Assembly: GCA_029062075.1 (NCBI GenBank)
Contig: JAIDQW010000107.1
Location: 1-5,032, forward strand
Reading direction: 5' to 3'
Origin: Paramuribaculum sp.
GTDB lineage: Bacteria; Bacteroidota; Bacteroidia; Bacteroidales; Muribaculaceae
Length of the DNA stretch: 5,032 bases
Below are positions 3,242 to 5,032 of the stretch, one piece after another. The notes under the pieces were generated by a model. It ran no database searches, was not told the origin of the DNA, and saw only the letters and a program-made list of their open reading frames with translations. The position numbers and the translations under genes are program-made. Each line of letters opens with the position of its first letter. The stretch's first letter is position 1.

Positions 3242-5032
3242 ATGTCAACAGTTACCAAAGACGCCGCCCTTGAATATCATCGTCAGGGCAAACCGGGCAA
3301 AATTGAAGTGGTGCCTACAGTGCCTTATTCCACTCAGGGCGATTTAGCCCTCGCCTATTCTCCGGGTGTGGCTTTCCCTTGCAAGGAAATTGAAGCCAAC
3401 CCCGCAGATGTATATGAATACACCAACAAGGGCAACCTTGTGGCGGTGATTTCAAACGGCACAGCCGTGCTCGGTCTCGGTGACATAGGCGCTCTCGCCG
3501 GCAAGCCGGTAATGGAAGGTAAAGCTCTTCTATTCAAGATTTTTGCCGGTATCGACTGTTTTGACATTGAGGTGAATGAGAAAGACCCTGAAAAATTCAT
3601 CCAGATTGTAAAGGCTATCTCCCCCACTTTCGGTGGTATCAACCTTGAGGACATCAAGGCACCGGAGTGCTTTGAGATAGAAACACGCCTCAAAGAGGAG
3701 TGCGATATTCCCGTGATGCACGACGACCAGCACGGCACAGCTATCATCTCCGCTGCCGGGCTTCTCAACGCGCTTGAGATTCAAGGCAAGAAGATTGATG
3801 AGATAAAGCTCGTTGTTAACGGTGCCGGTGCTGCAGCGGTGTCATGCACCAAGCTCTATATAGCTCTGGGGGTGAAGAAAGAAAATGTGGTGATGTGCGA
3901 CAGCAAGGGAGTGCTGAACACCGCGCGCACCGACCTCAACCCGCAGAAAAAAGAGTTTGCAACCACACGCAATATCACCACTCTCGCCGAAGCGATGAAA
4001 GGTGCCGATGTGTTCCTCGGACTATCGGTCAAGGATGTGGTTACAACAGAGATGGTGCAGTCTATGGCTGATAAACCTATTGTGTTTGCGCTCGCCAATC
4101 CCGATCCTGAAATCTCCTACGATAAAGCGATGGCATCACGCCCTGACCTGATTTTTGCTACAGGTAGAAGCGACTATCCCAACCAGATTAACAATGTGCT
4201 CGGTTTCCCGTACATTTTCCGCGGTGCCCTTGACTCGGGTGCCACCACTATCAACGAGGAGATGAAGCTTGCCGCAGTAAGAGCTATCGCGCAGCTCGCC
4301 AAAGAACCGGTGCCTCCGGTGGTCAACGCCGCTTATAACATGGACAAGCTCGAATTCGGCAGGGACTACATTCTGCCCAAGCCCCTTGACCCCAGACTGC
4401 TTACTTGGGTTGCTCCGGCGGTTGCCCGGGGCGCTATGGAGAGCGGAGTTGCAAAGCGTCCTATAACCGACTGGGAAGCTTATGAGGAGAAGTTGCGCAA
4501 ACTCATGGGCTATGACAAGAAATTCCTCCGCCGCATTTACGATAAGGCTAAGGAGCATCCAAAAAAAGTGGTGTTCGGCGAGGCGAATACGGACAATATG
4601 CTCCGTGCCGCCGTTATGGGTGCCAAAGAGGGCGTTTATGTTCCTGTACTTCTCGGCAACGAGGAGATGATTCAGAAACGTGCCGACAGGCTCGGACTAA
4701 GCCTCGACGGCATAGAAATCATCAACCTGCGTCACGACCGCGAGGCTGACCGCCGCCGCAAATATGCGGAACGTCTTGCCAAAAAGCGTCAGCGTCAGGG
4801 AGGCAAATTCCCTGTAGCACAGGTAAAAATGTTTGACCGCAACTACTTCGGCATGATGATGGTCGAGACAGGCGATGCCGACGCTTTTGTCGGAGGCACC
4901 TATTCGGCCTCGAACAGCGTCGGTGAGATAGCGCGCGAAGTAGTCGGTCTTCGTCCGGGATTCGACCATTTCGCCACCACCTTGGCGTCTTCACGCTGGA
5001 AGAGCCTGGAACAGATTGCGGAGGCGGGACAT
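3242..5032 (+). CDS. maeB: NADP-dependent malic enzyme with phosphotransacetylase-like domain (MaeB type), 5' part
   Basis: This enzyme converts malate to pyruvate and CO2 while reducing NAD(P), in the cytoplasm. The frame is open for 597 codons to the window edge; family members are about 760 long. Malic domain, about residues 1-425: YSPGVA with Tyr39, [15 protein letters not shown] with Lys94 (the catalytic pair), NLEDIKAP with Glu136-Asp137, MHDDQHGTA with Asp162 (metal site), GAGAAA at 194-199 (cofactor site), NPDPE at 286-290 and [12 protein letters not shown] at 307-318. Phosphotransacetylase-like domain from about 430: KVVFGEAN at 442-449 and [19 protein letters not shown] from 544. 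In relatives this domain does not act as a transacetylase and serves for acetyl-CoA control and oligomer assembly. The start is the first ATG and fits the usual N-terminus. The residues after about 578 depart from the family pattern. NADP preference is assumed from the family. Confidence 0.93.
   Translation, partial: MSTVTKDAALEYHRQGKPGKIEVVPTVPYSTQGDLALAYSPGVAFPCKEIEANPADVYEYTNKGNLVAVISNGTAVLGLGDIGALAGKPVMEGKALLFKIFAGIDCFDIEVNEKDPEKFIQIVKAISPTFGGINLEDIKAPECFEIETRLKEECDIPVMHDDQHGTAIISAAGLLNALEIQGKKIDEIKLVVNGAGAAAVSCTKLYIALGVKKENVVMCDSKGVLNTARTDLNPQKKEFATTRNITTLAEAMKGADVFLGLSVKDVVTTEMVQSMADKPIVFALANPDPEISYDKAMASRPDLIFATGRSDYPNQINNVLGFPYIFRGALDSGATTINEEMKLAAVRAIAQLAKEPVPPVVNAAYNMDKLEFGRDYILPKPLDPRLLTWVAPAVARGAMESGVAKRPITDWEAYEEKLRKLMGYDKKFLRRIYDKAKEHPKKVVFGEANTDNMLRAAVMGAKEGVYVPVLLGNEEMIQKRADRLGLSLDGIEIINLRHDREADRRRKYAERLAKKRQRQGGKFPVAQVKMFDRNYFGMMMVETGDADAFVGGTYSASNSVGEIAREVVGLRPGFDHFATTLASSRWKSLEQIAEAGH

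Noticed and set aside
3355..4994. Several long minus-strand open frames across the malic enzyme gene
   Set aside because: They are shadows of a GC-richer coding region. The plus-strand frame carries all malic enzyme motifs without interruption.
1..5032. CRISPR array, tRNA or rRNA genes
   Set aside because: No regularly spaced direct repeats and no tRNA- or rRNA-like sequence were seen on either strand.

Overview
The window looks like Bacteroidota chromosome, most likely Bacteroidales; Muribaculaceae or a relative is a guess. The basis is the TAnnTTTG-type -7 boxes upstream of genes, mostly weak Shine-Dalgarno sequences, a lipoprotein with an acidic stretch after its lipid cysteine, an AlbA_2-type ATP-binding protein of a form common in gut Bacteroidales, and small DUF3791/DUF3990-type genes. 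GC content is uneven: the malic enzyme gene is clearly GC-richer than the small-gene operon, and the long intergenic stretches are very AT-rich.

Layout. Positions 1-339 (minus) hold the first 113 residues of an AlbA_2/Schlafen-type protein that runs off the left edge. Positions 446-1300 (minus) encode a 284-residue lipoprotein of unknown family. Upstream of it is a gene-free stretch (1301-1760) with a 122-bp imperfect inverted repeat at 1373-1494. A perfect -7 box on the plus strand lies inside the right arm, and a one-mismatch box on the minus strand lies at the matching place in the left arm.

Positions 1761-2798 (plus) form a compact operon. It starts with the C-terminal remnant of an XRE-type helix-turn-helix regulator, followed by a DUF3791-type protein, a DUF3990-type protein with ADP-ribosyltransferase-like motifs, and a 73-residue acidic protein. 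The last two junctions are four-base ATGA overlaps. This looks like a toxin-antitoxin or other ART-based module whose DNA-binding regulator has lost its N-terminal part. A degraded, AT-rich stretch (2799-3241) follows, with short open frames that look like gene debris and a promoter for the next gene.

Positions 3242-5032 (plus) are the first 597 codons of a MaeB-type malic enzyme fused to a phosphotransacetylase-like domain. It is a housekeeping enzyme linking malate and pyruvate. Its last roughly 20 codons in the window do not follow the pattern I expect for the family.

The most interesting regions are the inverted repeat in front of the lipoprotein gene, a possible phase-variation switch, symmetric divergent promoter or MITE, and the small-gene operon with its ART-like putative toxin and truncated regulator.
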